Shown here in pieces: positions 31,705-39,537 of a DNA stretch of 45,477 bases. The position numbers and the translations under genes are program-made. Position 1 is the stretch's first letter. Every line of letters starts with the position of its first letter. Source of the stretch: JBOZRQ01 sp050789255 (GTDB lineage Bacteria; Bacillota; Sulfobacillia; Symbiobacteriales; Symbiobacteriaceae); NCBI GenBank assembly GCA_050789255.1, contig JBOZRQ010000024.1, positions 1 to 45,477 of the forward strand. The letters run 5' to 3'. The notes beneath the pieces are model-generated. The model saw only the letters and a list, made by a program, of their open reading frames with translations, was not told the origin of the DNA and did not search any database.

Positions 31705-31742
31705 AAAAGGCGCCTTCCTGCTCCTGCAGGAGGGCGCCTTTT
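31705..31742. terminator. Bidirectional terminator between convergent operons
   Basis: AAAAGGCGCC (31705-31714) with GGCGCCTTTT (31733-31742), and inner TCCTGC/GCAGGA. T-tracts are present on both strands. It separates the hydroxylase genes from the minus-strand catabolic operon and can end both. Confidence 0.92.
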
Positions 31743-31743
31743 G

Positions 31744-32001
31744 TCATGCTGGCACGATTCGTCGATCGTTGAGGATGGCCCAGATGTAGGCCGGACCCTG
31801 CACCTGGTCGTTAATCATGCCCGGGCCTGATAGGGCGCCCATGGCAAAGACCTTCTCGAAGTCCGAGCGGGGGATCTGCCGGTTCGTGTGTGATGGCTTT
31901 ACGGCTCCGCCGCTGCAGGTGTAGCGGAACTCCTTGCCCGACTTGGTCCAGAAGAGCTGGCCCTGGTGCTGCTCAATGCGCTGCCACACGAGCTGAAACA
32001 A
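31744..32001 (-). CDS. Small 85-residue protein, unknown, last gene of catabolic operon
   Basis: The 85-residue protein starts at TTG 32001 with AAGGGG nine bases upstream and 15 bases after ubiX. It reads like a compact single domain: GQLFWTKSGKEFRYTCSGG, then SHTNRQIPRSDFEKVFAMG and YIWAILNDRRI. There are no membrane segments; one Cys and two His are present. I do not recognise the family. Its position in the operon is the only functional clue. Confidence 0.6.
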   Translation of the reverse strand: MFQLVWQRIEQHQGQLFWTKSGKEFRYTCSGGAVKPSHTNRQIPRSDFEKVFAMGALSGPGMINDQVQGPAYIWAILNDRRIVPA

Positions 32002-32016
32002 GGCTGAGTTCCCCTT

Positions 32017-32592
32017 TCATTCAGCTTTTTTGGGCCGAGGCATCCCCCAGCGCCTGGTGAGGTCGGTCTGAATCCCGAACTGGTCGAGCGCCCGGGCTAC
32101 GATGTGATCGACCATCTCTTCCAATGACTTGGGCCGGTTGTAGAAGGCCGGCATCGGCGGGATGATGGTGACGCCCATGTCGCTCAGCGTCAGCATGTTG
32201 CGCAGGTGGATGCTGGAGAGGGGCGCCTCACGGGGCATGATCACCAGCTTGCGGCGCTCCTTGAGCACCACGTCGGCCGCCCGGTTGAGCAGGTTGTCAG
32301 CCAGGCCGTGGGCGATGCACGCCAGACTCTTCATGGAGCAGGGCGCAATGATCATGCCGTCGGTGGGGTAAGAGCCACTGGAGATAGAGGCCGCCTGGTT
32401 CTTCTCCTCATGCACCACAGAGGCAAGCGCCTTCACCTCGTCAACCGAGTAATCGGTTTCGAGCTGGATGTTCTTCGCACCCCAGGTCGAGAGGACCAGG
32501 TGGCTCTCGACTCCCACCGCCCGGAGCACTTCCAGGGCTCGAATGCCAAATATCGCTCCCGTGGCGCCCGAAATCCCTACGATGATCCTCAC
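32017..32592 (-). CDS. ubiX: UbiX-family flavin prenyltransferase
   Basis: The 191-residue flavoprotein starts MRIIVGISGATGAIFGIRAL, the FMN-binding loop of UbiX/PAD1. Further landmarks are IIAPCSMKSLACIAHGLADN, RKLVIMPREAPLSSIHLRNM and PAFYNRP. UbiX makes prenylated FMN for UbiD-type decarboxylases, and a UbiD homologue lies in the same operon. The GTG start overlaps the stop of the cyclic amidohydrolase gene (GTGA), so translation is probably coupled. Confidence 0.95.
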   Translation of the reverse strand: MRIIVGISGATGAIFGIRALEVLRAVGVESHLVLSTWGAKNIQLETDYSVDEVKALASVVHEEKNQAASISSGSYPTDGMIIAPCSMKSLACIAHGLADNLLNRAADVVLKERRKLVIMPREAPLSSIHLRNMLTLSDMGVTIIPPMPAFYNRPKSLEEMVDHIVARALDQFGIQTDLTRRWGMPRPKKAE

Positions 32593-33932
32593 CGGCGATC
32601 TCCCCTTACCAGATGGCCCAAGGGCTCGGATACGATGCGTCCGCCTTGCGCCACGATCCGCCCCCGGAGCACCGTGGCGACGGGCATCCCCGTCACCACC
32701 ACGCCGTCGAAGGGCGACTGCTTCGCCAGGCTCTGCATCTCATCTGCCCGCAACGTGTGTGTGCGGTTCAGGTCCACAACCACGAAGTCAGCATCGCTGC
32801 CCAGCGCGGCCGACCCCTTGCGGGGGTACATCCCGAAGGCCTTGGCCGGCTCCAGGCTGGTCATGCGGACCAGTTGATTCAGGGTGAGGCGCCCACGGTT
32901 CACCTGATCGAGCATCAGAGGGAGCAACGCCTCGACGCCGGGCGCCCCCGCCGGCGCCGACCAGATGTCTCGCCCCTTCTCCTCTGCCAGGTGGGGCGCA
33001 TGGTCGGTGCTCAGCATTTCGATGGTCCCGTCCAGAAGCCCTTGCCAGATCCGGTCCTGATCCGCCTGGTGGCGCACATAGGGCAGGATCTTCATGCGGT
33101 TTCCGATGCGGGGGAAATCCTCAGCCGTCAGCAGCAGATAAGGGGGGCAGGTTTCGGCGGTGACCGGGGCCCCCTCAGCCTTGGCCTGCATGAGGAGCTC
33201 CACGCCCTCCTTCGTGTTCACGTGGACGACATGGAGGCGGCAGCCGGTCATAGACGACAGAATGACGGCCTGTGCGATGCAGGAGGCCTCGCTGAAAGCG
33301 GGGCGGGAGGCCAGCAGGTCCGCGTAGGTGGAGCCGCCGGCTGCCTTGACCTTCTGCTCCCAGAACTCCACAATCTCGCGGTCCTCGGCGTGCAGTGCGA
33401 TGACGCCCCCCTTGGCCGCCACGGTGCGGAAGACCTCGATCAGGGCGCCCCAGCCCGGCGCCCCAAGGTTGCCCGTGGTCGGCCCGGCGAAGAGCTTCAG
33501 TGCGATGGCGCCCGCCTCGAGCATGGGTCCCACCTGATCCAGGTTATCCGGCAGGATCACCCCGTACAGGCCGTAGTCCACATAGGAGCGGCCGGCCAGG
33601 CTGTCGGCCTTGGTGTTCAGGCGCTCGGCGGAAGCGATGGGCGGAACCGTGTTGGGCATGTCGCACACCGTCGTCACGCCGCCGATGGCCGCCCCCGCAG
33701 AGCCGCTGAGGAAGTTCTCCTTGTGCTCCAGACCTGGCTCTCGGAAGTGTACGTGCACGTCGATGGCGCCCGGGAGGACGTGCAGGCCGCTCGCGTCAAG
33801 CACGTGCAGGCCGGCCTCCACAGGGGTGCCAGGTGACAGATAGCCGGCCACCTTCCCGCCGCGAATCAGGATGTCGGTCTGCTGCACAGAAGTGGCGGTC
33901 ACCAGGGTGCCGCCTCGAATGATCAGGTCCAC
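32589..33932 (-). CDS. Cyclic amidohydrolase (hydantoinase/allantoinase/dihydroorotase family)
   Basis: The 447-residue metal-dependent amidohydrolase opens cyclic amides or ureides. The metal-binding set is complete: HVHFREPG (two His), a Lys in IALKLFAGPTTGN that could be the carboxylated bridging lysine, ALHAEDRE, LHVVHVNTKEG and the catalytic Asp in STDHAPH. The KLF-type lysine fits hydantoinase/allantoinase better than housekeeping dihydroorotase, but the substrate is unresolved. GTG 33932 is preceded by GGGAGGG; the longer frame upstream crosses a long hairpin. It is linked with an M20 carbamoylase gene, as in hydantoin and allantoin pathways. Confidence 0.88.
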   Translation of the reverse strand: MDLIIRGGTLVTATSVQQTDILIRGGKVAGYLSPGTPVEAGLHVLDASGLHVLPGAIDVHVHFREPGLEHKENFLSGSAGAAIGGVTTVCDMPNTVPPIASAERLNTKADSLAGRSYVDYGLYGVILPDNLDQVGPMLEAGAIALKLFAGPTTGNLGAPGWGALIEVFRTVAAKGGVIALHAEDREIVEFWEQKVKAAGGSTYADLLASRPAFSEASCIAQAVILSSMTGCRLHVVHVNTKEGVELLMQAKAEGAPVTAETCPPYLLLTAEDFPRIGNRMKILPYVRHQADQDRIWQGLLDGTIEMLSTDHAPHLAEEKGRDIWSAPAGAPGVEALLPLMLDQVNRGRLTLNQLVRMTSLEPAKAFGMYPRKGSAALGSDADFVVVDLNRTHTLRADEMQSLAKQSPFDGVVVTGMPVATVLRGRIVAQGGRIVSEPLGHLVRGDRR

Positions 33933-33970
33933 GGGTAGCCCTCCCTCTCCCAAGACAAAATAACGCGCAT

Positions 33971-34036
33971 ACTTTGGCTGTCCATCCGCCGAGCATCGGT
34001 GGGAGGGACGCAGCGAGGCGGATGGACGGCCAAAGT
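33971..34036. repeat. Long inverted repeat inside the catabolic operon
   Basis: A 20-base arm at 33971-33990 pairs with 34017-34036, with one mismatch (a G-T wobble in one orientation), separated by 26 bases. The arms contain TTTGGC and CCATCCGCC. The right arm ends in the stop codon of the phosphoribosyltransferase gene. No T-tract follows on the minus strand, so it is not a normal terminator. It lies in the largest gap of the operon and may be an mRNA-stabilising or processing hairpin, or a mobile intergenic repeat. Confidence 0.85.
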
Positions 34037-34614
34037 TATAACCGACCGTGTTTAGGGCGCCGGAGCGGGACGTTGGCCCGGCAGAGCGGGCAGTCATCGG
34101 GCAGGTAGAGCTCGGAATGATAGGCGGCCATGCACTCGGTGCGGATCCCGAAGTCGAGTCCCCCCGTGGAGCGGTCGATCACAACGCCAAGCCCGACGGC
34201 GGTCGCACCGACAATGGAGACCAGCTCCAGCATCTCCCGGACGGAGTTGCCGGTAATGACGGCATCCTCCACGAGCAAAACCCGGTCCCGGGCGTCCAGC
34301 GAGTAGCCGCGGGCCAGCCCGATGATCCCCTGAATGCGCTCCGCGTAGACTGCCCGGGCGCCCAGCCGTCGGGCGATGGCGTAAGCCAACACCGCTCCGC
34401 CGGGGGCCGAGCCCACCACGCAGGTGACCTGCTCGTCCCGAAACCGGGCCGCCAGATCTGCCGCGAGGGGCTCGGTGTATGCCGGGTGTCCAAGGATCTG
34501 ACTGCTCTGCACGTAGCTCGAACTATGGTGGCCAGACGTGAGCGTAAAGTGGCCGCGGAGGAGTCCTCCGGCGGCCTCGAACATCTCAAGCACCAGCCGG
34601 GCGTCCAGCGCCAT
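34036..34614 (-). CDS. pyrE: Orotate phosphoribosyltransferase-like protein
   Basis: The 192-residue type I phosphoribosyltransferase has GHFTLTSGHHSSSYVQSSQI at the N-terminus, typical of PyrE, and a PRPP-binding loop VLLVEDAVITGNSV, where the usual DD-x-x-TTG is ED-x-x-ITG. A C-terminal CPLC pair occurs in PyrE proteins of many thermophiles and clostridia. It would join an orotate-like base to PRPP. Being in a catabolic operon, it may be specialised for another pyrimidine or for salvage. ATG 34614 lies 29 bases inside the end of the M20 hydrolase gene, with GGGAGGTG before it. Confidence 0.82.
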   Translation of the reverse strand: MALDARLVLEMFEAAGGLLRGHFTLTSGHHSSSYVQSSQILGHPAYTEPLAADLAARFRDEQVTCVVGSAPGGAVLAYAIARRLGARAVYAERIQGIIGLARGYSLDARDRVLLVEDAVITGNSVREMLELVSIVGATAVGLGVVIDRSTGGLDFGIRTECMAAYHSELYLPDDCPLCRANVPLRRPKHGRL

Positions 34615-35863
34615 GGGCGGCCACCTCCCCCTTCAGGCCTGCGGCGGCGGCGAGCATCGCTTCCATGAGAGCGCGGGCGCCCAGCTCGATCTGCTCGGGG
34701 GCCGTGTACTCCTCCGGGTGGTGGCTGACGCCGCCCCGGCTGGGAACGAACAGCATCGCAGACGGCCATCGGCGCGCCATGTTCATGGCGTCGTGGCCGG
34801 CGCGGCTCTGCATGATCATGTATGGCTCGCCCGTACGCTCACACCCGGTCCTGACGAACTCGACGCTCGCCGTGTCGAGGATCACGGGCGCTTCGTCCGA
34901 GAGCACCTGGACGTCGATCGGCACCGATCGCAGGGCGGATACCCGGCTGACCGTCTGGCGGAAGCGCTCAACCGCACGCCGCTTGCTGACGGGCTCGATG
35001 CCGCGGATGTCCACCCCCATCTCCACGCGCCCCGGCACCACATTGATGCTGACGGGATGCAGGGTGAAGATCGTGGCAGTGGCCACCGTGCCAAACTCCT
35101 CCTCCAGCTCAGCGATTCGCTCCAGGGCCAGGATCAGCTCTGCGGCGGCCGTCAGGCCATCCTTGCGCCACGTCATCAGCGTGGCGCCGGAGTGGGCGGC
35201 CTGGCCGTGAACCGTCACTTTGAACCGGGTCGGCGCCGCGATGGCGCTCACCACCCCCAGGGGTTTTCCCGCCAGCTCCAGCTCCTTGCCCTGCTCCACA
35301 TGCAGTTCCAGGAAGCAGCCGATCTGGCCCGGCTCCCCGGGGCCGCCGGTCAAGTCGTAGCCGGCGTTCGCCGCCAGCGCCTCCGCAAAGGAGCTTCCGC
35401 CACGGTCGGTCAGTGCGTAGATCTGCTCCCGGCTCAGCACGCCGGCGATGCCCTTGGACCCGATCGTCGCCACGCCGTAGCGGCTGGACTCCTCGGCGGT
35501 GAAGTTGACCACGCCCAGGGGTACCTGTGGGCAGCGGCCGTCCTCCGTGAGCGCCCGGACCGCCTCCAGGGCGGCGCAGACGCCGACCACGCCGTCGAAC
35601 CGACCGCCATTGGGCACGCTGTCGAGGTGGGATCCGGAGATCACCGCCGGCTCATCCCAGCGGCCGCCGTTGCGGCCCCAGACGTTCCCGAATCCGTCGA
35701 TCCGGACCTCAAGACCCGCATCCCGCATCAGTCGGATCAGCAGGCTGCGCCCCTCGCGGTCGGCCTCGGAGAGCGCCAGCCGGCTGACGCTCCCGTCGGC
35801 GCCCCCGCCTATGGCGGCGAAGCTGTCCATGTCGCGCTGAAGTCGCTGGGGATTGTAAGGCAA
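34586..35863 (-). CDS. M20 Zn hydrolase: N-carbamoyl-amino-acid hydrolase / allantoate amidohydrolase
   Basis: The 425-residue M20 family amidase/carbamoylase has SGSHLDSVPNGGRFDGVVG (His and Asp metal ligands), NFTAEESSRYG (Glu pair), ELHVEQG, the dimerisation-domain motif VHGQAAHSGA, and GHDAMNM then GVSHHPEEYT at the C-terminus. Relatives are AllC, HyuC L-carbamoylase and M20-type beta-ureidopropionase, all of which remove CO2 and NH3 from ureido compounds. TTG 35863 has GAGGAGGTG eight bases upstream. With the cyclic amidohydrolase it forms a ring-opening plus carbamoyl-removal pair. Confidence 0.9.
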   Translation of the reverse strand: MPYNPQRLQRDMDSFAAIGGGADGSVSRLALSEADREGRSLLIRLMRDAGLEVRIDGFGNVWGRNGGRWDEPAVISGSHLDSVPNGGRFDGVVGVCAALEAVRALTEDGRCPQVPLGVVNFTAEESSRYGVATIGSKGIAGVLSREQIYALTDRGGSSFAEALAANAGYDLTGGPGEPGQIGCFLELHVEQGKELELAGKPLGVVSAIAAPTRFKVTVHGQAAHSGATLMTWRKDGLTAAAELILALERIAELEEEFGTVATATIFTLHPVSINVVPGRVEMGVDIRGIEPVSKRRAVERFRQTVSRVSALRSVPIDVQVLSDEAPVILDTASVEFVRTGCERTGEPYMIMQSRAGHDAMNMARRWPSAMLFVPSRGGVSHHPEEYTAPEQIELGARALMEAMLAAAAGLKGEVAAHGAGRPAGA

Positions 35864-35885
35864 GGGGCGGGCACCTCCTCGCGGG

Positions 35886-37244
35886 CTACTGCTTGCGCCA
35901 GTACTTGCCCAGGTCGTAGTTCTCGAACCCGATGATCTTGGGCGGCTGGAACTCTTCGAGCTTGCCGAGGGGCGCCGTGGCGTCGATCAGCATCTTGGCG
36001 CTGGTGCGGGCGGCGGGCGCCGACGGGTCCAGCGTCGGGCTGTACAGGTTGTCGATGATCACTACGTCCTTGTCGGCCTGCATGCGGGTGTTGACCGCCC
36101 ACTCGACCTGAAGCGGGTCAAAGACATCGATGTCGTGGTCCACCACGATCACCTGCTTGGCGCCCAGGGCGGAAGCGAGCAGGGCCAGGCCGAGGTTGCG
36201 GGCCTCGGCAGGGTGCCGCTTCTTGATGCTGACGACCACGTGGTGCCGGCAGGTGCCGCCCGGGGTGACGTTTACCGCCTTCACCTCGGGGGTGATCCGC
36301 TTGGCCTCCCGCCAGGCAAAGGCGGTGGCCGCCGGCTGCATCATGTAGTGGTTCTCGGTCATGGCCATCCCGGTCAGGGTGTTCTGGTAGATGCCGCCCT
36401 TGCGGAAGGTGATCGCAGTCACTTGCAGCACAGGGGCCGGCTTGGTGTCGCTGTAAGTGCCCGGGTACTCGCCGAAGGGGCCGTCCATGGCCCGCTCACC
36501 CGGTATGGTGATACCCTCGATCACGATCTCCGAGTCGGCGGGCACCTCAACGTCGATCGTGGCGCAGCGGACCAGCTCGATCGGGGCGCCGACAAGGCCG
36601 CCGGCGACGGCGAACTCATCGACCCCGTACGGCGCCCGGGCCTGGGAGCCGATCTGGGCTGCCGGGCTGCAGGTGAGCGTCGTGGCGATGTGGGTCCCCA
36701 GCCCCCGCTCCTCGTTGCGCTCGATGATGGTGCGCAGATGGCGCCCGGGCGGGGCGAAGACCGTGATCTTGTCCTTGCCAAGCGGCAGCATCCGGTGGAT
36801 GGAGACGTTACGGGCGCCGGTCTCGGGGTCCTTGGCCACCTGCAAGCCAGCGGTGACGTAGGGACCGCCATCCTTTTCGTAGTGGCGCAGGATCGGGATT
36901 TTGGCCAGGTCGATCTGATCCCCCGTCCAGACCACCTCGTGGCAGGGCGCCGAGTCGACAATCACGGGCTCCACGGTCCGGTCCTCCCGCTCCAGGTAGA
37001 GCTTGAACAGCTCCCCCTCCGGCATGCCGAGGGCCGCCGCCACCCGGCGCTGGGCGCCCCACAGGCCGCTGAGCACCGGGAACTCGCTGCCCTTGACGTT
37101 TTCAAACAGGAGCGCCGGGCCATCCAGATCGGAGGACTGGCGGGTGTAGGCAACAATCTCGTATTCCGGAGAGACCTCGTCCTTGATCCGGACCAGGTCG
37201 CCCTGCTCCTCCAACTGGCGGAGGAAGTCGCGCATCTGCAGCAT
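35886..37244 (-). CDS. UbiD-family prenyl-FMN decarboxylase
   Basis: The 452-residue UbiD superfamily enzyme has MRDFLRQLEEQGDLVRI at the N-terminus and the conserved E-R-E catalytic region in ITIPGERAMDGPFGEYPG, with TYSDTKPAP after it. DPLQVEWAVNTRMQADKDVV is the C-terminal signature. UbiD enzymes reversibly decarboxylate aromatic, heteroaromatic or unsaturated acids using prenylated FMN, supplied by UbiX from this operon. Substrates vary widely between clades, so none is assigned. It has no membrane segment. Separation from the SDR gene upstream is 25 bases. Confidence 0.93.
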   Translation of the reverse strand: MLQMRDFLRQLEEQGDLVRIKDEVSPEYEIVAYTRQSSDLDGPALLFENVKGSEFPVLSGLWGAQRRVAAALGMPEGELFKLYLEREDRTVEPVIVDSAPCHEVVWTGDQIDLAKIPILRHYEKDGGPYVTAGLQVAKDPETGARNVSIHRMLPLGKDKITVFAPPGRHLRTIIERNEERGLGTHIATTLTCSPAAQIGSQARAPYGVDEFAVAGGLVGAPIELVRCATIDVEVPADSEIVIEGITIPGERAMDGPFGEYPGTYSDTKPAPVLQVTAITFRKGGIYQNTLTGMAMTENHYMMQPAATAFAWREAKRITPEVKAVNVTPGGTCRHHVVVSIKKRHPAEARNLGLALLASALGAKQVIVVDHDIDVFDPLQVEWAVNTRMQADKDVVIIDNLYSPTLDPSAPAARTSAKMLIDATAPLGKLEEFQPPKIIGFENYDLGKYWRKQ

Positions 37245-37269
37245 CGTACAATACCCCCTGCTCCTGTTG

Positions 37270-38022
37270 TTAGATCAGCGTCTGGCCGCCGTCGATCATG
37301 ATGGAGGCGCCCACGCAGAAGGCCGCCTCCTTCGATGCCAGGAAGACCGCGGCGCCGACCACATCCTCCACCTCGCCGAGCCGGCCGATGGGGATCTGCG
37401 AGATCCGCCGGTTGCGGAACTCGTCGTCGCTCATGTAGTGCCGATTCAGGTCGGTGATGATGGTGCCAGGGGCGATCGAGTTCACGCAGATGCCCTTGGC
37501 GGCCAACTCGACAGCCATGACCCGACCCAGCATATAGATGCCGCCCTTGGCGGAGCAGTAGGCCGTGTTGCCCCAGTTGGCCTGCTCCTGGCGGGTTGAG
37601 CTCACATTTACGATGCGGCCGTATCCGGCCGCTGCCATGGGACGGGCACAGGCCTGAGCGGCCAGGAAGTAGCCCTTGAGGTTCGTGTTTAGAACGTTGT
37701 CCCACTCCTCCTCGGTCAGTTCGAGGAAGGGCGTGGTGTTCATGATCCCGGCGTTGTTGACCAGGATCTCGATCCGGCCGAACTCGGCCATGACACGGTC
37801 AACCATGGCATGAATCTGCGAGCGGATGCGGGTATCCACCTGGACGATGATCGCACGGCGCCCCATGGCGCGGATCTCTGCCGCCACCCCCTCGGCCTCA
37901 TCGGCATCGGAGAGATAACAGACGGCTACGTGGGCGCCCTCCCGGGCAAGCCCAAGGGCGATGGCCTTGCCGAGTCCGCGGCTCGCTCCGGTCACGACCG
38001 CTACCTGATCAAGAAGTCGCAT
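37270..38022 (-). CDS. Short-chain dehydrogenase/reductase
   Basis: The 250-residue classical SDR has the cofactor motif VTGASRGLGKAIA (residues 10-22), NNAG (about 88-91), catalytic Ser in NVSSTRQEQ and YCSAK (Tyr-x3-Lys). Basic/acidic choice at the end of strand 2 is not clear, so NAD versus NADP is open. It probably oxidises or reduces an alcohol/ketone or reduces a ring intermediate. ATG 38022 is 11 bases after AGGAGG; an ATG three codons earlier overlaps the upstream stop (ATGA) but is only two bases from that site. Confidence 0.9.
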   Translation of the reverse strand: MRLLDQVAVVTGASRGLGKAIALGLAREGAHVAVCYLSDADEAEGVAAEIRAMGRRAIIVQVDTRIRSQIHAMVDRVMAEFGRIEILVNNAGIMNTTPFLELTEEEWDNVLNTNLKGYFLAAQACARPMAAAGYGRIVNVSSTRQEQANWGNTAYCSAKGGIYMLGRVMAVELAAKGICVNSIAPGTIITDLNRHYMSDDEFRNRRISQIPIGRLGEVEDVVGAAVFLASKEAAFCVGASIMIDGGQTLI

Positions 38023-38027
38023 GGCGT

Positions 38028-38765
38028 TCATGCCCTCCTGTTGGTCTCCTGGCGTTGCAGCAATTGGCCCAGCCCCTGTACCGGCTCCGTCAGCCCAAGG
38101 CGCCGCAGCGCCGCCCACACGATGGCCTGGTTGGTGGTCACCACGGGCTTGCCGAGGTCCTGCTCCAGGGTGGGAATCATGGAAAGGCTGCGGAAGTTGG
38201 TTGCGCTGATCAGGACGGCCTGCGCCTCAGGGCGGTCCGCTTCCACGGCCATGGCGTAGGCCACCTCCGCCTGCTGGCGGTTGGTGTAATACCACTCCCG
38301 TGTCTCGGTCTGGTCCTCGTTGAAGTCCCGCTGCACGGAGTGGATGGTCTGAAAACCATACCGGTTCAGGCACTCCCGCATCACTTGGGTGCGAACGGCC
38401 GTGTACGGCGTCACCAGGGAGATGCGTTCGACCTCCAGCGCCTGGAGCGCCTCGACCATGGCGCCAACCGCCGAAATGCAGGGTTTGCCGGTCACGCCTT
38501 CGATCTCGTTGCACACGCGCTGATGGTCGTCCGAGTCGCCAAGGAAGCTGGTCTCCGCGCAGGCATACACGATCAGGTCCACGCCGGTCTCCACAAAGAC
38601 CGGGGAGAGGGCGACCGCCTGGTCCGGCATGCGGCGCCGCTCCTTCGTGGTCAGCCGCACGCTGTGGAAGGAGATATCGGGAAGTCCGAGGCTATATAAC
38701 TCCGGTTCGATCACTACGTTGTCCATGGGGACGATCAGGCCAATGCGGCCCCGCGAGCCAAACAT
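38028..38765 (-). CDS. Maleate isomerase / EutA / arylmalonate decarboxylase-like protein, paralogue 1
   Basis: The 245-residue protein is of the Asp/Glu/hydantoin racemase superfamily, EutA/maleate isomerase branch. It has GLIVPMDNVVIEPELYSLGL, DLIVYACAETSFLGD (first catalytic Cys in YACAETS), ERISLVTPYT, and VLISATNFRSLSMIPTLEQD followed by GKPVVTTNQAIVWAAL. Where maleate isomerases have a second catalytic Cys in the ISxT-like segment, this has Ala-Thr-Asn. Chemistry may thus be racemisation, isomerisation, C-C cleavage or something new. It is adjacent to a paralogue of identical length and tightly spaced with the SDR gene. Confidence 0.8.
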   Translation of the reverse strand: MFGSRGRIGLIVPMDNVVIEPELYSLGLPDISFHSVRLTTKERRRMPDQAVALSPVFVETGVDLIVYACAETSFLGDSDDHQRVCNEIEGVTGKPCISAVGAMVEALQALEVERISLVTPYTAVRTQVMRECLNRYGFQTIHSVQRDFNEDQTETREWYYTNRQQAEVAYAMAVEADRPEAQAVLISATNFRSLSMIPTLEQDLGKPVVTTNQAIVWAALRRLGLTEPVQGLGQLLQRQETNRRA

Positions 38766-38777
38766 AATCTCGTCTCC

Positions 38778-39515
38778 TTATCGGGAGGCCTGGGTCGGGG
38801 ACAGGTTGACAAGCGTTCCAAGGCCAGGGTGGTCAAGCCGCAAACCCAGGGAGCTCAGCGCCTGCCAGAGAATCGCCTGGTTCGACGTGATGACCGGCTT
38901 CCCCAGCTCCTGCTCCAGCGCACCGATCACCTCCAGGGTGCGGAAGTTCGTGGCGCTGATGACTACGGCCTCTGCATCGCTGCTGTCGGCCGCCTTGGCC
39001 ATCTCGTAAGCGGTGGACGGGGGCTGAAGGTTGGTCTGGTACCATTCTCGAAGATCGCCGACGCCCTCGTTGAAATCACGGCTGAGCGCCGTGGTCACCT
39101 CCAGGCCCATGCGGTTCCAGAACTCGACCATGATCCGCTCCCGGGCGGGGGTGTAGGGCGTCACCAGGGCGATGCGCCGGGCGCCCACCGCCCGCACCGC
39201 AGCGACCATGGCTGACATCGCCGTGGTCGCCGGCAGCCCGGTCAGCCGGGTGATCTCGCCGGCGATCCACTCGTTGCCCTCGGCGCCCTTCAAGAAGGCG
39301 GTCTCGGCACAACAGTAGGCGATGCTGCTGACTCCCATCTCCACGAATCCACGGGCCAATTGAACGCCCTGCTCAGGCATCTCCGTGCGCTCCGTGGTGG
39401 AGAGCCGGATCGTATGGAAGCTCACATCTTGGAGGCCGAGGCTATAAAGTTCAGGTTCCATGACAGCGTTATCCAGGGGCAGGATCAGCCCGAGACGGGC
39501 CCGCCGGCCGTACAT
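38778..39515 (-). CDS. Maleate isomerase / EutA-like protein, paralogue 2
   Basis: This 245-residue protein is clearly homologous to its downstream neighbour over the full length: GLILPLDNAVMEPELYSLGL, SSIAYCCAETAFLKG, RRIALVTPYT, VVISATNFRTLEVIGALEQE and GKPVITSNQAILWQAL. The first Cys is conserved, with an additional Cys beside it (YCCAETA), and the second-Cys position is again Ala/Thr. The pair arose by duplication and could form a heteromer or act on successive intermediates. In ectoine-use gene clusters an EutA-like protein occurs next to an ornithine-cyclodeaminase-like EutC, as here. Confidence 0.8.
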   Translation of the reverse strand: MYGRRARLGLILPLDNAVMEPELYSLGLQDVSFHTIRLSTTERTEMPEQGVQLARGFVEMGVSSIAYCCAETAFLKGAEGNEWIAGEITRLTGLPATTAMSAMVAAVRAVGARRIALVTPYTPARERIMVEFWNRMGLEVTTALSRDFNEGVGDLREWYQTNLQPPSTAYEMAKAADSSDAEAVVISATNFRTLEVIGALEQELGKPVITSNQAILWQALSSLGLRLDHPGLGTLVNLSPTQASR

Positions 39516-39537
39516 GGCGGCACCTCCCGACGGTGGT

